From Frankia sp. AgB32 (GTDB lineage: Bacteria; Actinomycetota; Actinomycetes; Frankiales; Frankiaceae): DNA of 63,033 nt. Shown piece after piece: positions 30,077 to 38,018 of this stretch. A model generated the notes under the pieces. That model had not been told where the DNA came from. It saw nothing but the letters and a program-made list of their open reading frames with translations, and did not search any database. Location: assembly GCF_023243045.1 (NCBI RefSeq), contig NZ_JALKFX010000002.1, positions 58,042-121,074 on the forward strand. The letters run 5' to 3'. Numbering within the stretch: the first letter of the stretch is position 1; every line of letters starts with the position of its first letter. Both the position numbers and the translations under genes were made by a program.

Positions 30077-32290
30077 GTGGGAGCCCTGCTGCATCGACTG
30101 GGTCGCTTCGCCGTACGGCGGCGGTGGTTCGTCATCACCGGCTGGGTGGTCGTCCTGGCCGTCGTGGGGGTGTGCGCGGCGACCTTCTCCGGGCCCACGA
30201 GCAGCGCCTTCCAGATCCCCGGCACCGAGTCGCAGCGCGCGATCGACCTGCTCGACGAGAAGTTTCCCGGCACCGGCGGCGCGGCGGCCCGCATCGTCGT
30301 CGCCGCCCCCGCCGGCCACAAGCTGTCCGAGCCGCAGTACCAGGCGGTCCAGGAACGCGCCCTCGCCCAGGTCGCCAAGGCCCCGCAGGTCATCAGCGCC
30401 GTCACCCCCGCGAAGGCCACGGTCAGCAAGGACGGCCGGATCGCGTTCGGCGACATCACCTACGCCGTGCCCGTCGACAAGGTGAGCGACGCCTCGAAGG
30501 ACGCCCTGCGCGCCATCGCCGCCGAGGTGCGCGCCGCCGGGCTGCAGGTCGAGTTCTCCGGCGGGGTCGTCGCCACCACCGCAGCCGAGGGCAACACCGA
30601 GGTCTACGGCCTGCTCATCGCGTTCGTCGTGCTGGCGATCACCTTCGGCGCGCTGGTGTCCGCCGGCCTGCCGATGATCACCGCGCTGGTCGGTGTCGCG
30701 CTCGGGCTGCTGGGCATCCAGGCGATCTCCGGTGCAGTCTCGCTGAGCTCGACGGCGCCGACCCTGGCCCTCATGCTCGGCCTCGCCGTCGGCATCGACT
30801 ACTCGCTGTTCATCCTGTCGCGGCACCGCCAGAACCTCGCCGACGGCATGGCCGTGGACGACTCGATCGCCCTGGCCACCGCCACCGCCGGCGGCGCGGT
30901 GGTCTTCGCCGGGCTCACCGTGGTGATCGCCCTGGCCGCGCTGTCCGTCATGGGCATCCCGTTCCTCACCGTGATGGGTCTGGCCGCCGCGGCCACCGTC
31001 GCGATCGTGGTGCTGATCGCGGTGACGTTCGTGCCCGCCATGCTCGCGGCCCTCGGGACCCGGGTGAACGCCGGGCGCATCGGTTTCCTCTCCCGCCGGG
31101 TCACGGCCGCGACCCGCGGCGACCGGATGAACTTCGGCCGGCGCTGGTCCGGGATCGTCACCGCCCGGCCGTGGCTGACCGTGCTGGTCTGCGTCGCGGC
31201 CACCGTCGTGCTCGCCCTGCCGGCGACCAGCCTGAAGCTCGGCCTCCCGGACGACTCCAGCAAGCCGAGCTCCACCACCGAGCGGCGCGCCTACGACCTG
31301 CTCACCCAGGGCTTCGGGCCCGGCTTCAACGGTCCACTGACGCTGGTCGTGTCGACCCCCGGACGCACGGACGCCGCCGCGCTCGCCGCGCGGGGCGCCG
31401 GTGATCTCATGGTGACACCCGACGTCGCCGCCGTCGGCAAGCCTGTCGCGAACAAGGCCGGCGACGTCGCGATCCTCCAGGTCACCCCCCGGTCGGGCCC
31501 CTCCTCCGACGCGACGAAGACCCTCGTCGGACAGATCCGCACCGGCGCCGCGAAGTTCCGCGCCGAGCAGGGCGTGCAGGCCTACGTCACCGGCACCACG
31601 GCGTCCAACATCGACGTCTCCGACAAGCTCGCGGGCGCGCTCCCGCTGTACCTGGCCCTGATCATCGGCCTCGCGCTGATCCTGCTCATGGTCGTGTTCC
31701 GGTCGCTGCTCGTGCCGCTCAAGGCGGTCGTCGGCTTCCTGTTCTCGATCGCGGCGTCGCTGGGCATCACCGTGTTCGTGTTCCAGCAGGGCCATCTCGG
31801 CGGCCTGTTCAACGTCGACACCGCGGGCCCGCTCGTGAGCTTCCTGCCGGTCCTGCTCATCGGCATCCTGTTCGGACTCGCCATGGACTACGAGGTCTTC
31901 CTCGTCTCCCGCATCCGTGAGCACTACGTCGGCCATCACGACCCGAGCGAGGCCATCACCGCCGGCATGGCGACGACCGCCCGGGTCATCACCGCCGCCG
32001 GGCTCATCATGATCTCGGTGTTCGGCAGCTTCATCTTCGGCAACGACGCGGTCATCAAGTCGATCGGCCTGGCGCTGGCCGTCGGCGTCGCCGTCGACGC
32101 GTTCCTCGTCCGGATGACCCTCGTCCCCGCCATCCTGAAGATCTGCGGCCACCTGTCCTGGGCACTGCCCGCCCGCCTCGGCCGGATCCTGCCCGACCTC
32201 GACCTCGAGGGCAGCCACCTGACCGCCGGCGCGCAGACCCACCACCCGGACGCCAGCACCTCCGCGACACCCGGCGCGGACAGCGCCTGA
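30077..32290 (+). CDS. MMPL/RND-family membrane transporter
   Basis: 737 residues with two MMPL repeats, each having one TM helix, an extracytoplasmic domain and five clustered TM helices, 12 TM in total. The proton-relay motifs are GIDYSLFILSRHRQNL in the first half and AMDYEVFLVSRIREHY in the second. GTG at 30077 is preferred because AAGGAGGT lies seven bases before it. Actinobacterial MMPL proteins export lipids or hydrophobic compounds. Expression is probably controlled by the upstream TetR. Confidence 0.9.
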   Translation: MGALLHRLGRFAVRRRWFVITGWVVVLAVVGVCAATFSGPTSSAFQIPGTESQRAIDLLDEKFPGTGGAAARIVVAAPAGHKLSEPQYQAVQERALAQVAKAPQVISAVTPAKATVSKDGRIAFGDITYAVPVDKVSDASKDALRAIAAEVRAAGLQVEFSGGVVATTAAEGNTEVYGLLIAFVVLAITFGALVSAGLPMITALVGVALGLLGIQAISGAVSLSSTAPTLALMLGLAVGIDYSLFILSRHRQNLADGMAVDDSIALATATAGGAVVFAGLTVVIALAALSVMGIPFLTVMGLAAAATVAIVVLIAVTFVPAMLAALGTRVNAGRIGFLSRRVTAATRGDRMNFGRRWSGIVTARPWLTVLVCVAATVVLALPATSLKLGLPDDSSKPSSTTERRAYDLLTQGFGPGFNGPLTLVVSTPGRTDAAALAARGAGDLMVTPDVAAVGKPVANKAGDVAILQVTPRSGPSSDATKTLVGQIRTGAAKFRAEQGVQAYVTGTTASNIDVSDKLAGALPLYLALIIGLALILLMVVFRSLLVPLKAVVGFLFSIAASLGITVFVFQQGHLGGLFNVDTAGPLVSFLPVLLIGILFGLAMDYEVFLVSRIREHYVGHHDPSEAITAGMATTARVITAAGLIMISVFGSFIFGNDAVIKSIGLALAVGVAVDAFLVRMTLVPAILKICGHLSWALPARLGRILPDLDLEGSHLTAGAQTHHPDASTSATPGADSA

Positions 32291-32308
32291 GCCGCTCCGG
32301 CCGCTCGG

Positions 32309-32341
32309 CCGGGAACGCCACCGGCCGGCCGCCGTTCCCGG
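32309..32341 (+). terminator. Terminator after the MMPL gene
   Basis: CCGGGAACG (32309-32317) pairs with CGTTCCCGG (32333-32341), and the loop itself is self-complementary (CCGGCCGG). It lies 18 bases after the stop. Confidence 0.6.
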
Positions 32342-32559
32342 GTCAGGGGACGGCGGCCTCGGCGGCGTCGCGGTATTGCTCCACGTCCGACTGACCGGCC
32401 ATGCGTCGACGCTACCGAGCCACCGAGTTCCGACGACCCATGCGCCCGGCGTCCCGCTCCACTTCTGGTCGGGCTGTGTCCCGTCGGGCTGTGTCCCGTC
32501 GGGCTGGGAACGTGACAGGCCAGATCAACGTGGCAGACCCGTTCGACCGGCCGATCTGG

Positions 32560-33195
32560 TCAGCTGGCGAGGTTGGCGGCCGGCCGGCGCGGATGGGTGG
32601 CGGCGTAGTCGCTCTCGGCTGCGGCGCGCAGGGCAGGGTCGAGCCGGTCGAAGGCGTCGGCGGCGAGTTCGAGCAGGTCAAGGCGTCCGCCGGTGGTGTA
32701 CCAGTGCACGAGGACGGTGTCTACGGTGGCGAGGGTCCAGCTGGCCAGCAGGCCGGGCAGCGGGCTGTCGGGCTCGGCGCCGAGCCGGGCGGTGACCAGC
32801 GGGGTCAGTGCCTCGAACCGTTCCCACTGGACTTCGGAGAGGCGAACCCGCAGCTCGGGCCGGGTGTCGATCATGCGCAGCACGGCCAGCGCCGGCGCCG
32901 GCGCCTCGGCGCACACCCGCAGCAGGGAGAAGGCAGCCGCCCGCAGCGACTCGGCGACGGGCTCGTCGGCCGGTCGGGCGTCGACGAGACTGTCGAAGCC
33001 GGCCGAGCGAAAGATCTGGGAAACGACGTCCTCTTTGGCCGGGTAATACCGAAAGAAGGTACGGGGGGACACTTCGGCCGCGGCGGCAATGTCCTCCACC
33101 GTCGTCGCCTCATATCCACGCTCGGTGAACAGCTGCGCGGCGGCGCTGGCGAGCGCCCTGCGCGTCTGTTCCTTCTTCCGTTCCCGCAAGCCCAT
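32560..33195 (-). CDS. TetR-family regulator
   Basis: 211 residues. The helix-turn-helix reads LASAAAQLFTERGYEATTV then EDIAAAAEVSPRTFFRYYPAKED, typical of the AcrR-like group. The C-terminal domain resembles the MftR-type TetR_C domains of actinobacteria. The ATG at 33195 has GGGAGG upstream. It is divergent from an MFS drug-transporter gene that is now broken (33318), so its main target may be lost. A TGGCA/TGCCA dyad at 33227 lies between them. Confidence 0.88.
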   Translation of the reverse strand: MGLRERKKEQTRRALASAAAQLFTERGYEATTVEDIAAAAEVSPRTFFRYYPAKEDVVSQIFRSAGFDSLVDARPADEPVAESLRAAAFSLLRVCAEAPAPALAVLRMIDTRPELRVRLSEVQWERFEALTPLVTARLGAEPDSPLPGLLASWTLATVDTVLVHWYTTGGRLDLLELAADAFDRLDPALRAAAESDYAATHPRRPAANLAS

Positions 33196-33226
33196 CGCTG
33201 CCTCCCGACCTCCCAGCGTAGCCTGA

Positions 33227-33242
33227 TGGCAGATAAATGCCA
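33227..33242. promoter_or_regulatory. Dyad operator between tetR and the MFS remnant
   Basis: TGGCA - six bases - TGCCA in an AT-rich patch, with a further TTGCCA at 33257-33262. It is the probable binding site of the TetR encoded at 32560. Confidence 0.55.
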
Positions 33243-33317
33243 AATAGCACACAGTTGCCATTTCGGTGGGGAGTGCCGAGACTTGGACCGAGGCCCTTCC
33301 ATCCACCGGAGGTCCCT

Positions 33318-34080
33318 GTGGCCACATCCTCCCCCGTCACCACCGCGCCGTCCTCGTCCCCGAAGCACGAGTGGCCGCGCGACGGACTGCTGGCCCGGCC
33401 GCGCTCCAACCCGTGGCTCACGCTGGTCAGCGTCGCACTCGGCGTGGTCATGGTGGGCCTGGACGGCACGGTTGTGTCGATCGCCAACCCGTTCATCGCC
33501 CGCGACCTCGGCGCGACTCTGGAAAGCCTGCAGTGGGTGACCAACGCGTACGCGTTCCTCTACGGCTACACGCAGTGGCTGGAGGACGGTCGAGGCCTCG
33601 GCGCCTCAGCCGCCGGCCTGATCCTGCTCCCGACGTTCGGCGTCGGCGTCGCCGTCTCCGCGTTGACCGGCCGACGCTCCGAGGTCCGCGGCAAACCGCT
33701 GGTCGGCGCGGTCACAGCTCATCGCCTGCGCATTGCTGCTGGCACTGAACGGCGGCAGCGCCCCCTGGCTGCTGGTACTCGTCACGGTGATCCTCGGCCT
33801 ACCGCAGGGCCTGATCAGCCTCGCCAACCAGAACGCCCTCCGCCACCAGGCCACCCCCGAACGCATCGGCGCCTCCGCCGGCCTGCTGCGCACCTTCATG
33901 TACCTGGGCGCGATGATCGCCTCCTCCGCCAGCGGCCTCTTCTACGGCCAACGCGCCACCACCCACGGCCTGCACAGCCTCGCCGTCTTCACCCTCGCCG
34001 CCGCCGCACTCCTACTCCTCCTCACCATCACCGACCGCTCCCTCACCCGCCTCGTCCCACGGGATGCGGTGGGACGCTGA
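33318..34080 (+). pseudogene. MFS (EmrB/QacA-type) drug transporter, deleted and frameshifted
   Basis: The GTG at 33318 still has a good GGAGG site. The N-terminus is normal to the second TM region (VMVGLDGTVVSIANPFIARDLG, LQWVTNAYAF). It then jumps directly to a late segment (LEDGRGLGASAAGLILLP), so a large central block, most of the usual 12-14 helices, is missing. A second lesion removes two bases near 33714 (GTCACAGCTC, where GTCACACAGCTC would keep the frame). The tail ALLLALNGGSAPW to LTITDRSL then runs in another frame to 34080. It cannot make a working transporter. Confidence 0.85.
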
Positions 34081-34092
34081 CGCCGCCCATCA

Positions 34093-34308
34093 TCAGTGAC
34101 CGGCGTTGTCCACCGGCCGAGTGCCGCCACGATGCCCCAGCCTGATGAACGTGATGAATGCCTGCAGCACCAGAGCGACGACGACCGCCGGTTCGACACT
34201 CCACGGCACCGCTCCGGCCGACGCCAACACAGTGAGGATGACCAGGGCGACGACGAGCGTCGGCAAGGCCGAAGCGACGGCGATGCCGAAACGTGTACGG
34301 CGGGTCAT
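34093..34308 (-). CDS. Small membrane protein, unknown function
   Basis: 71 residues with two predicted TM helices, VVALVILTVLASAGAV and VVVALVLQAFITFI, and a short basic N-terminus. ATG at 34308 is supported by AAAGGAG. It shares a strand with the MerR-like gene 51 bases upstream, so they may be one unit. No family is recognised. Confidence 0.6.
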   Translation of the reverse strand: MTRRTRFGIAVASALPTLVVALVILTVLASAGAVPWSVEPAVVVALVLQAFITFIRLGHRGGTRPVDNAGH

Positions 34309-34359
34309 GCTGCTCTCTCCTTTGAAACGACGTCGGTCTCGGAACGGTCCAGCTGACAA

Positions 34360-34962
34360 TCAGGTCTCGGCACGGGCACGATCGAGATAGGTGATGAGCT
34401 CCCGCCAGGCGCCGGCCGAATAGGCCGAATCCCGCCCGCTCCCCCGGATCGCGCATCCGCCTCCACCTGGACCTCGGCGCCCGTTTCCGCCCCCCACAAC
34501 CGTCTCGGCCGCCGAATCGGCCGCTTCCACCTCGCGCTTCCAGGCCCCGCGCACCGCGGACGAAAGCTGGGAATCGCCGCCGCTGAACAGCGCGGACAGC
34601 TCGTCCATCCGCTTCACCAGCTTCTGGACGGCGAGCGCGCCCGGATCGACGCCGGCGACGCGCAGCGCCTCGGCCCGGCGACACAGCTCCGGCCACTCCA
34701 CCTCCAGCAGGTAGTGCGCGGCCGGCCCCACCGCGGCGGCGTGGTCCTGCAAGGCACGCTGCTGCTCGGAATCCAGGTGACCTCGCACGGCCTCGCTGTT
34801 GGCGTGCGGACCCGGACCATCCATGGCCCGCAGAACCTCGATGAGCGTGGAAACGCTCGGTTCACGTGAGGTGCCTCTTTGATCCCAGTGGTGCAACGTC
34901 CGCACGGTCAGCCCACTCGCCTCCGCGAGCACCCCAACCTTCCACGCCCGCTCAAACCCCAT
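34360..34962 (-). CDS. MerR-family regulator with internally deleted DNA-binding domain
   Basis: About 200 residues. It opens as a normal MerR protein (AWKVGVLAEASGLTVRTLHHWD). Directly after the recognition helix it skips the wing and second helix pair (no G-L-L...GHRRY block) and continues at IEVLRAMDGPGPHA. The effector half (YLLEVEWPELCRRAEALR, KLVKRMDELSALFSGG) looks intact. The frame is open, but DNA binding is probably lost. The tail (GGGNGRRGPGGGG) is low complexity. It may be a decaying gene. The GTG at 34983 is an alternative start. Confidence 0.6.
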   Translation of the reverse strand: MGFERAWKVGVLAEASGLTVRTLHHWDQRGTSREPSVSTLIEVLRAMDGPGPHANSEAVRGHLDSEQQRALQDHAAAVGPAAHYLLEVEWPELCRRAEALRVAGVDPGALAVQKLVKRMDELSALFSGGDSQLSSAVRGAWKREVEAADSAAETVVGGGNGRRGPGGGGCAIRGSGRDSAYSAGAWRELITYLDRARAET

Positions 34963-35099
34963 ACCGCCAGCATGCGACCTCACCCGACGTCAGCCGCAAG
35001 CCCGCCGGCTCGGCGGCGGCAGAACTCGGTCGCGAAAGAGTGCCCAGGCCGGGCAACGTGGCTGTCAGCCGAGGCAGGTGGGGACCTGGAGGGCCCGAG

Positions 35100-35124
35100 G
35101 TATAGCAGGAGCTATACTCGCCTG
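35100..35124 (+). promoter_or_regulatory. Toxin-antitoxin promoter/operator, leaderless
   Basis: GTATAGC (35100-35106) and GCTATAC (35111-35117) form a dyad. The second arm overlaps a perfect -10, TATACT (35113-35118), and the toxin GTG starts six bases later at 35125. There is no room for a ribosome-binding site. Antitoxin binding to the dyad would block the -10. Confidence 0.65.
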
Positions 35125-35490
35125 GTGGGAGGGCAACCCTGGGACGGCTACCTCGTCGACGAGGTCCGCGACTGGATCGACGGCCTCGACGCGGCAGCGC
35201 ACGCCCGTGTCGTGCAAGCAATAGATCTTCTCGCGGAGGCCGGCCCGGGGCTGGGGAGGCCACTCGTCGACACGATCAGCGGCTCGTCTGTCCCCAACCT
35301 GAAGGAACTCAGGCCAGGCACGGTGCGGATCCTGTTCTGCTTCGACCCGTGGCGTTCGAGCATCCTGCTCGTCGCCGGAGACAAAGCCGGGCAGTGGACC
35401 GCCTGGTACGCCGAGGCGATCCCGCTCGCGGAGCAGCGTTACAAGAACTACCTGGTGGAACGCGGTCAGGAAGAGGGCGATCGACGATGA
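35125..35490 (+). CDS. RelE/HigB-type (phage Gp49-like) toxin
   Basis: 121 residues. WDGYLVDEVRDWIDGLDAAAHARVVQAIDLLAEAGPGLGRP (in parts), ELRPGTVRILFCFDPWRSSILLVAGDK and YAEAIPLAEQRYKNYL match the Gp49/HigB-like mRNA interferase fold. The Lys/Arg-rich strand LKELRPGTVRI holds the probable catalytic residues. GTG at 35125 lies at the predicted transcription start. The toxin precedes and overlaps its antitoxin by four bases, the reversed HigBA-like order. Confidence 0.85.
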   Translation: MGGQPWDGYLVDEVRDWIDGLDAAAHARVVQAIDLLAEAGPGLGRPLVDTISGSSVPNLKELRPGTVRILFCFDPWRSSILLVAGDKAGQWTAWYAEAIPLAEQRYKNYLVERGQEEGDRR

Positions 35491-35804
35491 GTGGCTACAC
35501 ACGGTGGTCCGACATCCGCGCCGAGCAGGTCGCCCGAGCCGGCGGGGAAGACGCAGTCGCCGCTGGCAGACAGGAACTTCTCGCTGTCGCGGTAGGCCAT
35601 CGACTTGCCGAGGTGCGCCGAGCGCGAGGACTGACCCAGCAGCAGGTGGCAGAACGGATGGGAGTAACCAAGGGCCGAATCTCCCAGATCGAGCGGGGCT
35701 CACTGTCCGGCCAGGACGTCGTCGCCCGCTACGCCGCCGCCCTCGGCGGCCAACTACACCAGGCCATCTACTTCGACGACGGAGACATAGCCGCAATCGC
35801 GTAA
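35487..35804 (+). CDS. XRE-family antitoxin
   Basis: 105 residues. An HTH_3 domain occupies residues ~35-85: GHRLAEVRRARGLTQQQVAERMGVTKGRISQIERG (in parts), followed by VVARYAAALGGQLHQAIYF. It begins in an ATGA overlap with the toxin stop, so toxin and antitoxin are translated together. It neutralises the toxin and should repress the shared promoter via the dyad at 35100. Confidence 0.88.
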   Translation: MSGYTRWSDIRAEQVARAGGEDAVAAGRQELLAVAVGHRLAEVRRARGLTQQQVAERMGVTKGRISQIERGSLSGQDVVARYAAALGGQLHQAIYFDDGDIAAIA

Positions 35805-35820
35805 AGCCGCGCTCAAAGCT

Positions 35821-35928
35821 CATCCTGTGGCGATCGAACAGCCGCCCATGCAGTTGCAGGACGGTGGCGGCGGCCGCGCTGTTCGCCTTGGGGGCGTTCG
35901 GGTCGTTGAAGTAGTCGATCCGTGCCAC
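35821..35928 (-). pseudogene. N-terminal remnant of a Nudix hydrolase gene
   Basis: The minus strand from a GTG at 35928 reads ARIDYFNDPNAPKANS, the characteristic opening of an actinobacterial Nudix hydrolase. It then loses homology within ten codons, before any Nudix box. The rest of the gene is absent. Confidence 0.5.
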
Positions 35929-36316
35929 TGCCACTGGTATCAGGCTCTTTCCGTGGAGGCCCAGACTCGCTCGAAGCTCGCCGCGTAATGGTCGAACAGG
36001 CCGCCGGACCGGGCGTGAAGATGCAGGAAGGGCGAGTGCGCAGCGGGGGCGCCGTAGACGTGGGTATTCACGAGCAACACTTTCGACTTCACAAAAAGCG
36101 GGGAAAACCATATCCTGGCACCCTGACGACATTCGTTTTCTGCTGCTGAGAAATTCCCGGCGATCGACCCGGGTTCACCGTGGGCCTGATGGTCGTAGAA
36201 CGCTGCGACACCCGATGCTGGCCGCGAGCGGGAGCCCGAAGTCGAAGCCAGAAACCGCCTGACCCGCTCGGCTACATAACGATCTTAGGAGGCCGCCACG
36301 CCACATCCGGGGGGTT
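35929..36316. other. Degraded intergenic stretch
   Basis: About 390 bases between the Nudix remnant and the tRNA terminators. Frames are short and lack homology. An AT-rich patch (36075-36145) stands out from its GC-rich surroundings. Nothing is identifiable. Confidence 0.4.
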
Positions 36317-36334
36317 CGGGGGGTTGTCCCCCCG
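36317..36334 (-). terminator. Hairpin downstream of tRNA-Ala
   Basis: CGGGGGG/CCCCCCG with a TTGT loop, 61 bases past the tRNA 3' end. A second hairpin, GGTGCCC/GGGCACC (36358-36374), lies closer. Either could end the tRNA transcript. Confidence 0.55.
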
Positions 36335-36394
36335 GCCAGCATCACGGCAGGTGGGAAGGTGCCCGGAGGGCACCGACCAGCGGAATCCAGCGCG

Positions 36395-36467
36395 TGGAGA
36401 CGCGGGGATTTGAACCCCGAACCCCTGCCTTGCAAAGGCAGTGCTCTGCCAATTGAGCTACGCCCCC
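36395..36467 (-). tRNA. tRNA-Ala (anticodon TGC)
   Basis: 73 bases folding to a full cloverleaf. The acceptor is GGGGGCG/CGTCTCC with two G-U pairs, the D-arm is GCTC...GAGC, the anticodon stem is CTGCC/GGCAG with loop TTTGCAA, and the T-arm is CGGGG-TTCAAAT-CCCCG. The anticodon at 34-36 is TGC. The 3' CCA is not encoded. Confidence 0.97.
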
Positions 36468-36610
36468 TCGGGACGCGCCGCCCTGGCGCGGGCCGGCCCG
36501 GAGGCCGGTCACGCTGCGGCGGAGCGCGTTCCTAGCGTACGACATCCGGCCGGCGGCGGGAGCGGGGGCGATCTCAACACAGCGTCCCCCGCGGACGCGG
36601 GCGTGGCTGA

Positions 36611-36692
36611 GCGGGTCCGGGCCGCTTTTGTAGGGGCAAAACGGGCGAGGAGCCCTGCAGAAGCGGCCCGGAGGGTCTGTCCCATGCGCAAG
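36611..36692. repeat. Dispersed intergenic element, copy B
   Basis: Similar to 8731-8807 over ~80 bases in the same orientation: GCCGCTTT, TAGGGGCAAAACGGGCG, AGAAG, TCCCATGC. It lies between tRNA-Ala and parA. Both copies are intergenic. No transposase is nearby. Confidence 0.55.
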
Positions 36693-36731
36693 GTGGAGCG
36701 GCACGCCGGCCGGCGGCGGGCCCGTCAGCTG

Positions 36732-37796
36732 TCAGGAGGGGCGGCGGACGGTGGGGTCGATGTAGGCGAGGCGTTCGCGGACCTTCATCGCCAGGTCGCG
36801 GAAATCGCTGTAGCAGCGGCGGACGGCGGTCTGGGTGCCGCCGAGGGCGCCGTCGCCGGCGCGGAGCTCGAACATGGGCTTGCGGGCGTCGTGGGCCAAC
36901 GGGATCAGGTTGGCGTAGTTGCGCAGGGTCGCGATCTCGAAGGAGCGGTCGCGCGAGCCGGGGTTGCCGGAGCCGAGGACCGAGGTCGCGAAGACCTCGG
37001 GGATGCGATCCAGCCAGCGGTCGTGGGCCTTGGCGGGACGGTCGGTGCGGGTGGGGGGCTGCATGACGATGTAGCCGATCGGCATCATCAGGCCGCGGGG
37101 CGCGGGGATGCGGTCGGGGACCTTCGGCAGCACGGTGCCCTGCCAGGTGGAGCGCCAGTCCCGCAGGGTCGGGCCGAGGTTACGCAGGCCGCGCAAAGAG
37201 AACAGGTCGGCGGCGATCGGCATGAGCACCGTGTCGGCGGACAGCAGCGACGCCCGGTTGATCGCGCCGAGGTTCGGGCCGACGTCGATCAGGACGATCT
37301 CGGCGCCGACGGAGCGGGCGCCGTTCTCGATCACGCGGTGTAGCGCAGTCGTGGTGCGCAGGGCGGCGATGTCCTTGCCAAGGAAGCTGTTCGGCCAGGC
37401 GGCGGACAGCCGGTCCTCGAACGTGCTGAGTTCGACGTCGCCGGGCAGCAGCCACAGGCCGTCCTCGATGGTCACCGGCGCGCACAGGTCGACGTCGCCG
37501 ACACCCTCCATGATCGGCGCGATCGCGGAGGCCATCGTGCCGGTGTCGGGGCTGGTGCGGAGCACGCGCGCGTCGAGGTCGAACGGCTTCGGGGCGGACG
37601 ACGCGGTGTCCTCCGGCTCGCCCCACAGCATCGTCAGTTCGTCCTCGTCGAGGAACTGTGCGGTGAGGTTGGCCTGCGGGTCGAGGTCGACGGCGAGGAT
37701 CCGATGGCCCATCCGCTGGAGCATGTGGGCCAGGTGGTAGCAGAGGGTCGTCTTGCCTACGCCGCCCTTGTTGTTGAACAGCGCCATCGTGATCAC
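36732..37796 (-). CDS. ParA/Soj-family ATPase, orphan
   Basis: 354 residues. The deviant Walker A is NNKGGVGKTTLCYHLA; ILAVDLDPQANLTAQF (A') and IVLIDVGPNLGAINRASLL (Walker B) follow. About 60 residues longer than chromosomal ParA, with an insert at ~55-100. No parB, and no parS-like repeat, lies beside it, so it is not an obvious chromosome partition pair. Similar stand-alone ParA proteins occur on plasmids and integrated elements or position other cargo. Its nearness to tRNA-Ala fits an element remnant. The start is GTG without a clear ribosome-binding site; an ATG three codons in is possible. Confidence 0.85.
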   Translation of the reverse strand: MITMALFNNKGGVGKTTLCYHLAHMLQRMGHRILAVDLDPQANLTAQFLDEDELTMLWGEPEDTASSAPKPFDLDARVLRTSPDTGTMASAIAPIMEGVGDVDLCAPVTIEDGLWLLPGDVELSTFEDRLSAAWPNSFLGKDIAALRTTTALHRVIENGARSVGAEIVLIDVGPNLGAINRASLLSADTVLMPIAADLFSLRGLRNLGPTLRDWRSTWQGTVLPKVPDRIPAPRGLMMPIGYIVMQPPTRTDRPAKAHDRWLDRIPEVFATSVLGSGNPGSRDRSFEIATLRNYANLIPLAHDARKPMFELRAGDGALGGTQTAVRRCYSDFRDLAMKVRERLAYIDPTVRRPS

Positions 37797-38018
37797 TCGG
37801 CGATCCGATCGCGGCTGCTACGAGGAACTCCACCCCGACTGTCCGTCATGTCCGACACGGCATGCATTCTCGCGCCTGCCGGATTTCCCGCAACGCGCGG
37901 GCGAAGCGGGGTGACGCGGATCGCCGCACCTCGGACCTTCAACGGCCCCCAGCGACCCTCAGCCGCCAGGAGCCGCCATCACGGCCAACGGCCCATCACG
38001 ACCGGGGCCGTCAGCCCC

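Noticed and set aside
29819-32245. Open frame of about 800 codons antisense to the MMPL gene
   Set aside because: It mirrors the MMPL codon pattern in GC-rich DNA and gives a Gly/Arg/Asp-rich sequence without homology.
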